From: an uncultured Tenacibaculum sp.
GTDB lineage: Bacteria; Bacteroidota; Bacteroidia; Flavobacteriales; Flavobacteriaceae
Reading direction: 5' to 3'
Assembly (NCBI GenBank): GCA_947493285.1
Contig: CANLQH010000008.1
Span: 1 to 64,000 of the forward strand
DNA: 64,000 bases
Under the pieces are notes generated by a model that made no database searches, was not told the DNA's origin, and worked only from the letters and a program-made list of their open reading frames with translations. Each line of letters begins with the position of its first letter. Position 1 is the stretch's first letter. Made by a program: the position numbers and the translations under genes. Below, in pieces: positions 31,272-41,064 of the stretch.

Positions 31272-32684
31272 TTAATCTAAATTGGATAGACCATAAGCGT
31301 TATACAATTTAACATTTGCATTTAGTCTTTTTATTGAAAGTGCATTTGCCTTTAATTCTGATACTATTAATTTTTGCTCACGAGAATTAATTAAAAAAAG
31401 AGAACTCTCTCCTAATTCAAATTTTCGTTCTTCAGCTTTTAACATTACCATATAATCTGAAACAATGCTTTTTATTAATCTTTTTTGTTTTTCTAATGAA
31501 TTAATTTCTATCTCGATAGCATCTATTTTATTTTGAATAGTTAATGCTGATGATGTTAACTCGAAATTTGTTTCTTGTAATTTTAAGTTTGTAAGTTTTA
31601 AATCCCCGCGTTCTTTTCTTAAAAACAACGGAAAACTAAAATTCATAAATGCCTTATAATTCGTAGCGCGAAAGTTATTTAATTGGCTTGCATCAGAAGC
31701 TAAGAAATTATATTGAAAGTCTATTTTTGGTAATAGTTTATTTCTTTTTAAAGAACGATCTACTTTTAATCCATCTACTTTTGCTTCTAAACTTTTTAAT
31801 TTGGGATGATTTTTAAGTAAATACTCTTGATTGTTTTTCTCTTTTAAAATTAAAGAAGTAGATAATACTTCATTACTTGGTAATAAAGGAAATATATTTT
31901 CTTCTATTTCTAATGGTATTTTATCAATCCATAAATAATTGCTCACTTTTAACTTTGCTTTTCTTACCTTAAGTTTTGCTGCTTCAAAATTTAGTTTTCT
32001 AGTTTGTAATGCTATTTTGGCTTCTATAGAATCTATTGCTGCTTTTTCTCCTAATTCTACATTACGCTTTATACCTTTAAATCTTATTTGTGCATTATTT
32101 AAAAATCGATTATAAATAGTTTCCTCTTTATAGGCTTCTAGCCATTTGAAATAGGCTGTACTTGCTTCAAAAATTAAATTATTTACCAATAACTCTCTTT
32201 GAGCACTACTTTGTTCTAAATAAAATCTTGCCTTTTTTAACGTTGCCATACGCTCATTAATTAAAAAACCTTGAGCTAAAGAAAAAGATACACCTGCACT
32301 ATAAAGTCCACCTTCAGGAACAGTTAAATTAGGGTTTAAATAAACACCTGTATTCTCTTCAAAATTCGCTTTAAATTCTATACCGTACCATGTAGGTATT
32401 TTAAACGTTGTATTTAATTGCTCGAAATATTCAGTATTTTTAAATTTCTTTTTGTCATAATCAATTTCAATCTTTGGATCAAAACCTCCTCGAGACTTTA
32501 AAAGATTTGCTTCACCAATACTTAATTGCAAATTTGCTTGTTTTATTAATGGATGATGCTTTTTTACATAAATTATATATTCTTTAAAAGATAAGAACTG
32601 ATCTAACTTTGTACTTTTATTTTGAGCTACAAAAGCGTTACCATATAAAAACAAAACCAAGACAATTATATATTTAATACGCAT
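31272..32684 (-). CDS. TolC-family outer membrane efflux protein
   Basis: Signal peptide-like start, AYVKKHHPLIKQANLQLSIGEANLLKSRGGFDP-type N-term, coiled-coil repeats. Confidence 0.88.
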   Translation of the reverse strand: MRIKYIIVLVLFLYGNAFVAQNKSTKLDQFLSFKEYIIYVKKHHPLIKQANLQLSIGEANLLKSRGGFDPKIEIDYDKKKFKNTEYFEQLNTTFKIPTWYGIEFKANFEENTGVYLNPNLTVPEGGLYSAGVSFSLAQGFLINERMATLKKARFYLEQSSAQRELLVNNLIFEASTAYFKWLEAYKEETIYNRFLNNAQIRFKGIKRNVELGEKAAIDSIEAKIALQTRKLNFEAAKLKVRKAKLKVSNYLWIDKIPLEIEENIFPLLPSNEVLSTSLILKEKNNQEYLLKNHPKLKSLEAKVDGLKVDRSLKRNKLLPKIDFQYNFLASDASQLNNFRATNYKAFMNFSFPLFLRKERGDLKLTNLKLQETNFELTSSALTIQNKIDAIEIEINSLEKQKRLIKSIVSDYMVMLKAEERKFELGESSLFLINSREQKLIVSELKANALSIKRLNANVKLYNAYGLSNLD

Positions 32685-32690
32685 TGCTAT

Positions 32691-34052
32691 TTATTTTTTT
32701 GAAGTTTTTGAATCTTTATTTTCTGGAGTATAATAATTAGGTGGAAATCCATTTAATTGTCTCCATAACTCATACCATATAGGAACATCTTCTAAAAGAG
32801 CAATTGTATTTGCTCCTGATCCAACTCTCATGTTTTTAGGCCATGATACCCCCTCCTTATCTGGCGCTACTAAAATTCTAAACTTTCCATTATCACTAAT
32901 AGAAGTTTCAATAGCAACTACTTTTCCTCCATAAGTTCCATATGAAGCATTTGGCCATCCGCTAAAAAAAATAGCTGGCCAACCATCAAAACGAATACGT
33001 ACAGTTTCTTCTAAGTGAATCAAAGGTAAATCCATAGGACTTACAAATGTTTCTACAGCCAAATCATAATTTGAAGGCATAATAGCTACTAATTTTTCTC
33101 CTGCTTTAAAAGTTTCACCTAAACCTCCTCGTATTGCTTTATTAATAAAACCGTCTTGAGGAGCTGTGATATAATACATTGCATTTCTTATTTTATAATT
33201 TGTTGATTTATTTTCAAGCTTGCTTACTTGAACTTCAGCCTCAAACTGATTAGATTCTGCTGTAAAACGATCGCTAAGAGATTTAGAAATTTTATCTTGA
33301 TAACTTGCCGAGATCCTACTAATTTCTATTTCTGCATTGATTACTGCGTTTTTACTCGTTAATAATTTATTTTCTTTTGAAATTAATTTAGCTTGTGTTT
33401 CTTGTAATTTTAAACGCTTTTCTTCAACATCTTTGATTGCTTTTAGTCCTTCATTTTGTAATGTAATAGTTCGCTCATATTGTCGTTTTGCAATATTAAT
33501 ATTGGTTTTTGCAGCTTGAAACTCGATACTATCACTTTTAACTTTTAAACGCGATTGTTTTAACTTATTCTTAGCTTGTGATAATTTAAGCTTTCGCTCA
33601 TTTTTAAGTGCTGACACTTGATTTTTAAGCGCTTTTATTTTTTCTTGATAAGATATTACAGATCTACTTTTTGCTTCACGTTGAGTATTCGTTCGATTTA
33701 TAAGTTGAGGATCTTGGTATTCGTTTTTTATTTCAGAAATAAATAAAATAGTGTCTCCTTTTTTTACAAAATCTCCTTCTTTTTTATACCATTTTTCAAT
33801 ACGACCTGGAATAGGAGATTGAATGGTTTGTGGTCTTTGATCTGGAGTAATTGTAGTTACAAATCCGTTACCAGATACATTTTGTGTCCATGGTAAAAAA
33901 AGAATTATTAAACCTGCTATAGCAAATGAGGCTAGAAATCTATTAAAAATTTTAAATTGACTCGGTTTATATACTTTTTTAAAAGCCTTAAATCTTTCTA
34001 ACGTGACCTTTTTATTAACTTGATTATGAGATATATTAAGCATGATTTTCAA
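32691..34052 (-). CDS. HlyD-family periplasmic adaptor
   Basis: Single N-term TM, TIQSPIPGRIEKWYKKEGDFVKKGDTILFISE, ITAPQDGFINKAIRGGLGETFKAGEKLVAIMP. Confidence 0.92.
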   Translation of the reverse strand: MKIMLNISHNQVNKKVTLERFKAFKKVYKPSQFKIFNRFLASFAIAGLIILFLPWTQNVSGNGFVTTITPDQRPQTIQSPIPGRIEKWYKKEGDFVKKGDTILFISEIKNEYQDPQLINRTNTQREAKSRSVISYQEKIKALKNQVSALKNERKLKLSQAKNKLKQSRLKVKSDSIEFQAAKTNINIAKRQYERTITLQNEGLKAIKDVEEKRLKLQETQAKLISKENKLLTSKNAVINAEIEISRISASYQDKISKSLSDRFTAESNQFEAEVQVSKLENKSTNYKIRNAMYYITAPQDGFINKAIRGGLGETFKAGEKLVAIMPSNYDLAVETFVSPMDLPLIHLEETVRIRFDGWPAIFFSGWPNASYGTYGGKVVAIETSISDNGKFRILVAPDKEGVSWPKNMRVGSGANTIALLEDVPIWYELWRQLNGFPPNYYTPENKDSKTSKK

Positions 34053-35706
34053 TATTTAAAATTCCTTGAGTTAATTTTATTGTTTTCGAACATTTAGCTT
34101 TCCATAATGGATTACTAGAAACAATTACAATTGACCAATTTTGCTTTTTATCGGTTAAATAATTAATAATTTCTTCTGCTTCATTTAAATCAAAATGCTC
34201 TAAAGGATCTTTTAGTATTAATAATTTTGGATTATGTACAATTGCTCTCGCTAATACTATACGCTTAGAAATAGTATAAGATAATTGATGACTTTTTGGA
34301 ATTAAAATAGTTTGCAAACCGTTAGGTTGTTCTTTTATAAAAGGTAGTAAGCCTAAATTTTGAAGCACCTCGTTTAAATGCTTTCTAGAAATATTAGGGT
34401 TATTAAACGTAATGTTTTCAAGAATAGTTCCTTCAAAGGTTTGCTGCTCTGGTAAAACTTGACCTACTTGACTTCTGTAAGCATTAGGCCAAATTCCTTT
34501 AATTGAAAAATCGTTAATATAAATAGAGCCTCTTGTAGGTACATCTATACCTGCTATCAATTTTAAAAGAGTAGTTTTACCTGAGCCTGAAGCTCCTTTA
34601 AGTAAAATTCGATCTTTTTCTGATATAAGTAAATTAACATCATTTAATATTATTTTACCATCAGAAGTTTTGTAATTTACTTTATCTAATTCTATTTTAA
34701 ATTCGCCTTTAGTTTCAAAAGGATCAACTCCTTCTTGCAGTTCAATTTCTTTATCAACAACTTGTCCTATTTTTTCAAGTGATGTTAATACATCATAAAA
34801 TGTTTCTAAGACACTTATTAATTTTTCTACAGAGCTTATTACTAAAAGAATAATAATTTCTGCTGCTACAAATTGTCCAATATTCATTTTTTGATTCAAC
34901 ACTAATAAGCCTCCAATAATTAAAAGTCCACCAGTTACTAAAACTTTAAATCCAATCATTTGAATAAACTGCATAAACAATATTTTAAAATGATTTTCTC
35001 TAGCATTTAAATATTCTGTAGTCAACTCATCATTTCTATTCATTGCTAAAGAAGTATTACCTGACAATTTAAAACTAATTAAAGAGCGTGCGATTTCTTG
35101 AATCCAGTGCGCTACTTTGTATTTACTTTTTGATTCTTTAAGACTTGTTTCTAATCCTTTTTTAGCAGTAAACTTAAAAACTATATATATTAATAATATC
35201 AGTAATATTCCATATATAATAAAGAATGGATGATAAAAGGATAATAGTATAATACCAAACAAAATTTGTAAAACCGCTGCTGGAAAATCGATTAATATTT
35301 TTGATAACCCTTTTTGTACAGTAAGCGTATCGAAAAATCGATTTGCAAGCTCTGGTGGATAATAATTAGTTAATTCACTATATTTAATTTTTGGAAATCT
35401 ATACACAAACTCAAAAGAAGAACGCATAAATATTTTCTGTTGAATATTTTCTAAAATTCTTATTTGCATAATTTGTAATCCTCCCTGAAAAGCAACTCCT
35501 AATGTTACTAAGATGACTAGCACAATCCAAGATGATGTAATTTGAGCACCTTGTAATAAATTGATAATTGCTTGAATTCCTAAAGGAAGTGATAATGCTA
35601 CCAAGCCTGCAAAAACTGCATAATAAAATATTTGTTTTATATCTCTTTTATCTAGTTGAAGCAACCCTACAAAACGCTTCCATGGAGACATCGTTTTTGT
35701 TGTCAT
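34036..35706 (-). CDS. ABC transporter with fused TM and ATPase domains (type I secretion-like)
   Basis: N-term TM segments; Walker A LLKGASGSGKTTLLKLIAG, degenerate signature LSYTISKRIVLARAIVHNPKLLILKDPLE. Confidence 0.92.
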   Translation of the reverse strand: MTTKTMSPWKRFVGLLQLDKRDIKQIFYYAVFAGLVALSLPLGIQAIINLLQGAQITSSWIVLVILVTLGVAFQGGLQIMQIRILENIQQKIFMRSSFEFVYRFPKIKYSELTNYYPPELANRFFDTLTVQKGLSKILIDFPAAVLQILFGIILLSFYHPFFIIYGILLILLIYIVFKFTAKKGLETSLKESKSKYKVAHWIQEIARSLISFKLSGNTSLAMNRNDELTTEYLNARENHFKILFMQFIQMIGFKVLVTGGLLIIGGLLVLNQKMNIGQFVAAEIIILLVISSVEKLISVLETFYDVLTSLEKIGQVVDKEIELQEGVDPFETKGEFKIELDKVNYKTSDGKIILNDVNLLISEKDRILLKGASGSGKTTLLKLIAGIDVPTRGSIYINDFSIKGIWPNAYRSQVGQVLPEQQTFEGTILENITFNNPNISRKHLNEVLQNLGLLPFIKEQPNGLQTILIPKSHQLSYTISKRIVLARAIVHNPKLLILKDPLEHFDLNEAEEIINYLTDKKQNWSIVIVSSNPLWKAKCSKTIKLTQGILNIENHA

Positions 35707-35850
35707 ATTTCTTAAATTTAGACTGTTTTTTATCAGTACTTATCTTTCTAAATTGAAAAATAAGTATGATTTTTACTTATATGTTTTTTGAAAAAGGAGG
35801 TTATTTTAAAATGAATATTTAAAATAGACCTAATAGAAATAGATTGAAAA

Positions 35851-36180
35851 CTAAATGCTTTCTGGAGGTGGAATATGGATATCAAAACTAATATCCTGCA
35901 ATAAATTTAATTTGTAAAAAATTAATATTTTTTCTGCTGAATTAATAATATCAAAGTGAGTAGTAAAAAAGTTATTTTTTTTTACTTCTTCTTCCTCTTC
36001 ACTTTCTTGGTTTTCATCACTATTAGAACTATCTTCAACATCTAATTCAATAATCTCGCTACTTAATTCATCAACTAAGTTAATAGATGAAATTATTGGT
36101 TGCATTGCTAGTGAATAGAATACACAAACAAAGGAAATATACCTTAAAATGGATAATATGTTGGTGTATTTCTTAATCAT
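35851..36180 (-). CDS. Small exported/membrane acidic protein (109 aa)
   Basis: Hydrophobic N-terminus then Asp/Glu-rich linker; conserved in both exporter cassettes. Confidence 0.7.
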   Translation of the reverse strand: MIKKYTNILSILRYISFVCVFYSLAMQPIISSINLVDELSSEIIELDVEDSSNSDENQESEEEEEVKKNNFFTTHFDIINSAEKILIFYKLNLLQDISFDIHIPPPESI

Positions 36181-36839
36181 TAATAAATAGTTTTAAAAAC
36201 CATATGGGTGTAAAAGGCAACAATATTATTCTTTCCTTCTTCAAAATCTGTTAAAGATGGTAAGTGTTTAGAAAAATATCTCTGCTGATGTGCACCTTCT
36301 ATCACTGTTGAAATTAACATTTTAGGATATTTAAAAGTAGGATTAACTTCTATCACTATGTCGCTTACGCGTTTTACAACTTGTTTGTAGGTTTTATAAT
36401 ACCCTTTTTCGTTTTCTAAATCTATATCTTTGGTATGATATGCTTTAGATGATTCAGATATAATAATTTTACTTAACAATACTTCATTAATAAATGAAAA
36501 GGAATTATCTTCTTTTACTTCTTGAGTTAACAATTCTATAGAGCTCATTAGCCTTTTTGTAGCAGAAGGAACATTTAATGTAGCAATAATCAATTTATAT
36601 TCAACCCAACTCCAATACCAATTAATAAGATAAACTAATAATGCATGTTTACTTTTAAAATAACGATAAATAGAACTTTCGTTTGAACCAATTTTTACAC
36701 CTAGTTTCTTAAATGTATAGCTTTCAAATCCCAAGTCGTTTATCATTTCTATACTAGCAGAAACAATCCTCATCCCCAGATCAGATGATTCTGGATTTTT
36801 AGTGTAAAACTTAGCGTCTATTTTTATATGTAACTGCAA
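36180..36839 (-). CDS. TetR-family regulator
   Basis: ASIEMINDLGFESYTFKKLGVKIGSNESSIYRYFKSKHALLVYLINWYW. Confidence 0.9.
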   Translation of the reverse strand: MQLHIKIDAKFYTKNPESSDLGMRIVSASIEMINDLGFESYTFKKLGVKIGSNESSIYRYFKSKHALLVYLINWYWSWVEYKLIIATLNVPSATKRLMSSIELLTQEVKEDNSFSFINEVLLSKIIISESSKAYHTKDIDLENEKGYYKTYKQVVKRVSDIVIEVNPTFKYPKMLISTVIEGAHQQRYFSKHLPSLTDFEEGKNNIVAFYTHMVFKTIY

Positions 36840-37019
36840 ATATTAATTGTTTAGCTACGCAAATATAATAGTATTACTATTAACATGCAACGGTTTTACT
36901 TTATATAATTATAAATCTTTATGAAAAGTATACATTAAAAGTTAACAAAAGCAAACAAAATCTTCCACCTTTACTCCACCTCACACTGCTACACGCATTG
37001 ATTTTACTAAGGTTTTCAC

Positions 37020-37038
37020 TTTCTGTATCGGCAAATAG
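37020..37038 (+). repeat. R3: copy of mnmE att-like core
   Basis: TTTCTGTATCGGCAAATAG with conserved flanks. Confidence 0.9.
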
Positions 37039-37132
37039 ATTTTGTTTTCCTTTAGCTTCCTTTAGTAGTACTTTGTTTTCTTTTTATTTATAAAACATCT
37101 AAGAAGGTTAAGTTAATGTCATGAATTTCTAT

Positions 37133-37807
37133 TTAAGTAATTGGTCCAAACTTAGCATATTCTTTTTCTTTTTCAATAGCCCAAATGGCGTTACCATAAT
37201 CAAAATGCCAATATTCTTTTACATCACAAACAAAATCTTCACTTTCAAATAAACCAATAAGTAATGCTCTATTTATTTTAGCTTCTGCGTTAATCTCTGG
37301 GTGGTATGGATAACACATTTTTGATAATTCTATTTTTAATCCTTTGTTAGTGCCAAAATCTAATACATTATCGTTATCAACATCATAAATTAAAGCGTCT
37401 ACAGCACCACCTGTAGCATGCATTGATTCTCTGGGAAAAGCAATAAAATAACTAACAATCTCTCTAACCTCCTCAAAAGTTTTTTCTGGATGTTGTTTCT
37501 GAAAAAAATTAAAATTTGCATCCCATAATAATTTCTGGTGATCGATAGACCTCCATGCTGAACGTATAATCAATATTTTATTTAGAGCATCTAACCTCCT
37601 ACTTATTCGTCCAATTTTTTCTAGAATATCTTCTCTAACTAGATATGTATAATTTGGAAAAATAGAAGGTTCAAAAATCAAATTAAAATCTGTTTTCATT
37701 AAACTTATTAAAGGTGATTGGCTATCTCTAATCCAAATAGAAGGAGCTAAAAATTTATTTCTTTTATCTTTTGCTTCTACTGCTTCACAATATGTTTTAA
37801 CATTCAT
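37133..37807 (-). CDS. M15-type D-alanyl-D-alanine dipeptidase
   Basis: IIRSAWRSIDHQ...FPRESMHATGGAVDALIYD...CDVKEYWHFDYGN zinc-site motifs. Confidence 0.88.
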   Translation of the reverse strand: MNVKTYCEAVEAKDKRNKFLAPSIWIRDSQSPLISLMKTDFNLIFEPSIFPNYTYLVREDILEKIGRISRRLDALNKILIIRSAWRSIDHQKLLWDANFNFFQKQHPEKTFEEVREIVSYFIAFPRESMHATGGAVDALIYDVDNDNVLDFGTNKGLKIELSKMCYPYHPEINAEAKINRALLIGLFESEDFVCDVKEYWHFDYGNAIWAIEKEKEYAKFGPIT

Positions 37808-38869
37808 TTAATTGATTATATTTTTAGCTATATATGAAGAATTTAAAGCTCTTAGTAATGCCTTATATTTTAAAGAAAACTCAACTGTATCTCCTACTTT
37901 TAAGTTTGATCTCGTATTATCAATCATAATATGATCACTACTTGCCCCTAAAATTGATATGTCTTGTCTTGGTATAATTCCTGAAATAGCAACATCTTGT
38001 CTACCTATGGCAAGAATTCCTCTATTCATTTCTCCTTTATCTTTAAACTTTTTGATTTTACCATTGCCATTTTGATATACTTTTCCATAAGGCTTAGAGG
38101 GTTTAATTTTTGCCTCAATTATTTCTGTTATTAATGTAAAAGCATCTGTATAAAGATTTGGAATTGCTTTTCTACAAAGTGTTTCTCTACCTAAAAATAT
38201 AGATTCTCCTAAACGTAAATTATTAATTCTTCCTATATTCTTTGAAGATTTAAACCAATTATAATTTGAAGAATTTCCTCCAGAAACGATTGTTAAGCTA
38301 ATTTTAAATTTATTCTCTAAACGAATAGCTAAAGATGAGAGTTCGTTCATCTTGTTTACATCTGGACTTATTCCTCCATAGCAAGCAAAATTACTTCCTA
38401 TTCCTATAAAATTAATTCCTTTTAATTCTAAGATTTCTTTAACTGTATTATCTATGTCAATAGGCATAATTCCTTCTCGCAAATCCCCCAATTCAACCAT
38501 AAGAATTACTTTATGAATAGTGTGACGTATTAAGGCACACTTTGAAAGCTCTTTTAGAATTTTTAATTCAGAATTTAAACTAATATCTGCATAAGCAACA
38601 ACTTCTTCTATTTGACTTAAAGATGGTGTTCTAAGTAATAAATATTGTGCTTTAACCCCATCTTTAATCATTCTCTTAATATTATCAATTCGAGAATCTG
38701 CTAGAATTTGAATACCGTTATCTACTAAAACAGCTGCTATTTTAGGGTTGCCTCCAATAAGTTTTGTTACTCCTGTTATTTCAATTCCTTTGGCTCCGTA
38801 TAACTTTTTTAATTGTTGAATATTGTGAGTAATTTTTCGAATATCAATATCTATCCTTGGAGTTCTCAA
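37808..38869 (-). CDS. Alanine racemase-fold amino acid racemase (alanine/ornithine racemase-like)
   Basis: PRIDIDIRKITHNIQQLKKLYGAKGIEITGVTKLIGGNPKIAAVLVDNG; GGNSSNYNWF, LRLGESIFLG. Confidence 0.88.
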   Translation of the reverse strand: MRTPRIDIDIRKITHNIQQLKKLYGAKGIEITGVTKLIGGNPKIAAVLVDNGIQILADSRIDNIKRMIKDGVKAQYLLLRTPSLSQIEEVVAYADISLNSELKILKELSKCALIRHTIHKVILMVELGDLREGIMPIDIDNTVKEILELKGINFIGIGSNFACYGGISPDVNKMNELSSLAIRLENKFKISLTIVSGGNSSNYNWFKSSKNIGRINNLRLGESIFLGRETLCRKAIPNLYTDAFTLITEIIEAKIKPSKPYGKVYQNGNGKIKKFKDKGEMNRGILAIGRQDVAISGIIPRQDISILGASSDHIMIDNTRSNLKVGDTVEFSLKYKALLRALNSSYIAKNIIN

Positions 38870-39945
38870 ACCAAGGCTAAATCTTTTTTTAAGTTTGGGA
38901 ATTTTTTGGTTAATGCAGTAACTAATTTATCACATCCATACATTAAAGCATCTGTTGTAGGAAGGTCATATTCTAGTTCATACCCTTTAATAACTTTTTG
39001 AACCTCTGTATCTATCATATGCTCATGATTAATAGTAATAGCAATAACTTCTGTTTGAGAAAACACTTCAATCATTTCTATTTCACCTTCTAATCCTAAC
39101 ATTGGTATTTTTGGAAAGTCACAATAGTTTTTTCGTTTTGGCGGGTGTTGAATAATGATTGCATCTGGCATCGATCCACGTATAATAGCACTTGAAGAAG
39201 TAAATGCTGGATGACTCAAAGCTCCTTGTCCTTCAACAATAATAATATCTGGTTTATCTTTTCGGCATGCATTTAAAATAGCGTTTTCTACTTCACCAGA
39301 TGCAAAACCAGATGTTAAAACATCAACTGCTATTCCATATTTTGATCCTTGTAATAAACCTGTTTGTCCAGTAGTTATAAATGATGCTTTAATTCCTTCT
39401 TTATTTAAAGCTTTTACTAAAAGTAAGGCTGATGTTCGTTTACCTACTGCGCAATCTGTTCCCATTACGATAACAACTGGAACCTTAACTTCTTTTACCT
39501 CACCCGTGAAATTATGAAGTTTTTCTCGTCTTGGTGGCTTCCTTACATCTTGAATAGTAACTCTGTGTTTAATTGCCAAGTTTGCAAATACAGCATTGTC
39601 ATTTAAAAATTCAGGTAAACCATTAACAATGTTCATCCCTCTTTTAATAGCTGATAATATTATTTCTTTTTGAGAAGTATCTAAAAAAGAAGTGAGAGGA
39701 GCAATACCATAGATAAAATATCTAGGAACACGATCTAATATATTTAGTGCATTCTCTATATTCTTAAAAATCGGAATTTCATTTCTTATACCGTCAAGAC
39801 ATTCACCTGCATCTTGTCCTGCTTTAGAGCTATCAATAACTCCTACAATATTATACCTATCTGATTGACGAACTAAACCATTAGCTACTTTCCCATCTAC
39901 CTTACCAAATTCATTCTCACAATAAACTAATGCATCTACTTTCAT
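38866..39945 (-). CDS. DUF1611-family protein (DgcN-like)
   Basis: VVIVMGTDCAVGKRTSALLLVKALNKEGIKASFITTGQTGLLQG, EGQGALSHPAF; overlaps the racemase gene. Confidence 0.85.
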   Translation of the reverse strand: MKVDALVYCENEFGKVDGKVANGLVRQSDRYNIVGVIDSSKAGQDAGECLDGIRNEIPIFKNIENALNILDRVPRYFIYGIAPLTSFLDTSQKEIILSAIKRGMNIVNGLPEFLNDNAVFANLAIKHRVTIQDVRKPPRREKLHNFTGEVKEVKVPVVIVMGTDCAVGKRTSALLLVKALNKEGIKASFITTGQTGLLQGSKYGIAVDVLTSGFASGEVENAILNACRKDKPDIIIVEGQGALSHPAFTSSSAIIRGSMPDAIIIQHPPKRKNYCDFPKIPMLGLEGEIEMIEVFSQTEVIAITINHEHMIDTEVQKVIKGYELEYDLPTTDALMYGCDKLVTALTKKFPNLKKDLALV

Positions 39946-39974
39946 TATACTTTGGTTTTTAACTCATTATTAAA

Positions 39975-40142
39975 CTATTCATATGGTTTTAATTCTCTTT
40001 CAAAATAAACTAACTCTTTTCCCAATGGATCATTTTTTATTGTACAATAGTAAATGTTTCGCGCATATATTCTTATTTCTAATAGTATATGTGGTTTTAC
40101 TATTGCAAAAACAATATCTCCTATTTTATATTTATTTTTCAT
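39975..40142 (-). CDS. Small conserved-type protein (55 aa)
   Basis: Reverse-strand translation MKNKYKIGDIVFAIVKPHILLEIRIYARNIYYCTIKNDPLGKELVYFERELKPYE; not in ORF track (below its apparent length cutoff) but resembles Bacteroidota small proteins ending KELVYFERELK. Confidence 0.75.
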   Translation of the reverse strand: MKNKYKIGDIVFAIVKPHILLEIRIYARNIYYCTIKNDPLGKELVYFERELKPYE

Positions 40143-40169
40143 ATTATTTTTTTGATAAAAAATTAACTT

Positions 40170-40286
40170 TTATTCTGCTCTACTTTTTAAATTTCTTTTT
40201 GCAATTTTAGCTGCTTTCTTTTCTTTTGGTGTTCTTGAAGGAGGTGTTTTCCCTGATTTTTGCTTTACTTGCTTCTCTTTGGACAT
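40170..40286 (-). CDS. Small basic protein (38 aa)
   Basis: MSKEKQVKQKSGKTPPSRTPKEKKAAKIAKRNLKSRAE; spacing fits an operon with 39975-40142. Confidence 0.5.
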   Translation of the reverse strand: MSKEKQVKQKSGKTPPSRTPKEKKAAKIAKRNLKSRAE

Positions 40287-40398
40287 TTGGATTGTTTTTA
40301 TGTTTTAATATTAAGTTTTGAATTCTTGTTTCATAAAAAAGAACTAATCTCTCAAGTGATCTTTTACTTAAGTTACTGTTCTTCGGGATTTCATTCAT
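40207..40398 (-). CDS. Small hypothetical protein (63 aa) overlapping the 38-aa ORF in another frame
   Basis: MNEIPKNSNLSKRSLERLVLFYETRIQNLILKHKNN...; N-terminal part looks coding, C-terminal part overlaps 40170-40286. Confidence 0.4.
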   Translation of the reverse strand: MNEIPKNSNLSKRSLERLVLFYETRIQNLILKHKNNPNVQREASKAKIRENTSFKNTKRKESS

Positions 40399-40503
40399 AG
40401 TAAATTATTTATTTGAATAGTTCCTTAAAAATATTGCATCATACAAAGGTCAAGAAAAGTTACATTAGCTTTATTACATAAGTTTATTTAATAGTTACAT
40501 ATA

Positions 40504-41064
40504 TCATAGGTTTTCTAAATTCTTTTTTCGCTTCATTTGCATTTTTTTATAAAAAGAAGGAGAAAGGCCTGTTAATTTTTTAAATTGATTTGACAAGTGT
40601 GCTGCACTACTATAATGTAGTTTATTTGCTATTTCACTTATATTTAATTCATCATACAATAACAATTCTTTTATTTTTTCTATTTTATGATTAATTATAT
40701 AGTGCTGTATTGTAATTCCTTTTACTTCAGAAAAAGTATTAGCTAAATATGTATAATCATAACCTAGTTTATCACTTATATAACCTGAATAGTTAATTTT
40801 TGGAATTTCTTCAGAATGATGAATCATATTAATAATTACAACCTTTATCTTTTCTATTAAAATACTTCGCTTATCATCCAACAGTTCCAATCCCCGCTTT
40901 AATAATTTCTTTTTTAATTGAATACGTTTTTCCTCTGAGATATTTTCTAAAACCTCAACCATCCCAAGCTCTACTACAAAATAATTTAAACCTATTTTCT
41001 TTAGCTCTTTCTCTACTTGCATTTTACAACGCATGCTTACCATATACTTTATATATAATCTCAT
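40504..41064 (-). CDS. AraC-family transcriptional regulator
   Basis: ISEIANKLHYSSAAHLSNQFKKLTGLSPSFYKKM. Confidence 0.9.
   Translation of the reverse strand: MRLYIKYMVSMRCKMQVEKELKKIGLNYFVVELGMVEVLENISEEKRIQLKKKLLKRGLELLDDKRSILIEKIKVVIINMIHHSEEIPKINYSGYISDKLGYDYTYLANTFSEVKGITIQHYIINHKIEKIKELLLYDELNISEIANKLHYSSAAHLSNQFKKLTGLSPSFYKKMQMKRKKNLENL

Larger units (their letters stand above)
31141..37019. mobile_element. Cargo cassette 2 (TolC-HlyD-ABC exporter, TetR), paralogous to cassette 5
   Basis: Bounded by R2 and R3; five minus-strand CDS; near-collinear with 48472-54349. Confidence 0.78.

Noticed and set aside
39983-40210. Plus-strand 75-aa hydrophobic ORF
   Set aside because: Opposite strand encodes a more protein-like 55-aa product (39975-40142) in operon context; the plus ORF is F/L/Y-rich antisense.
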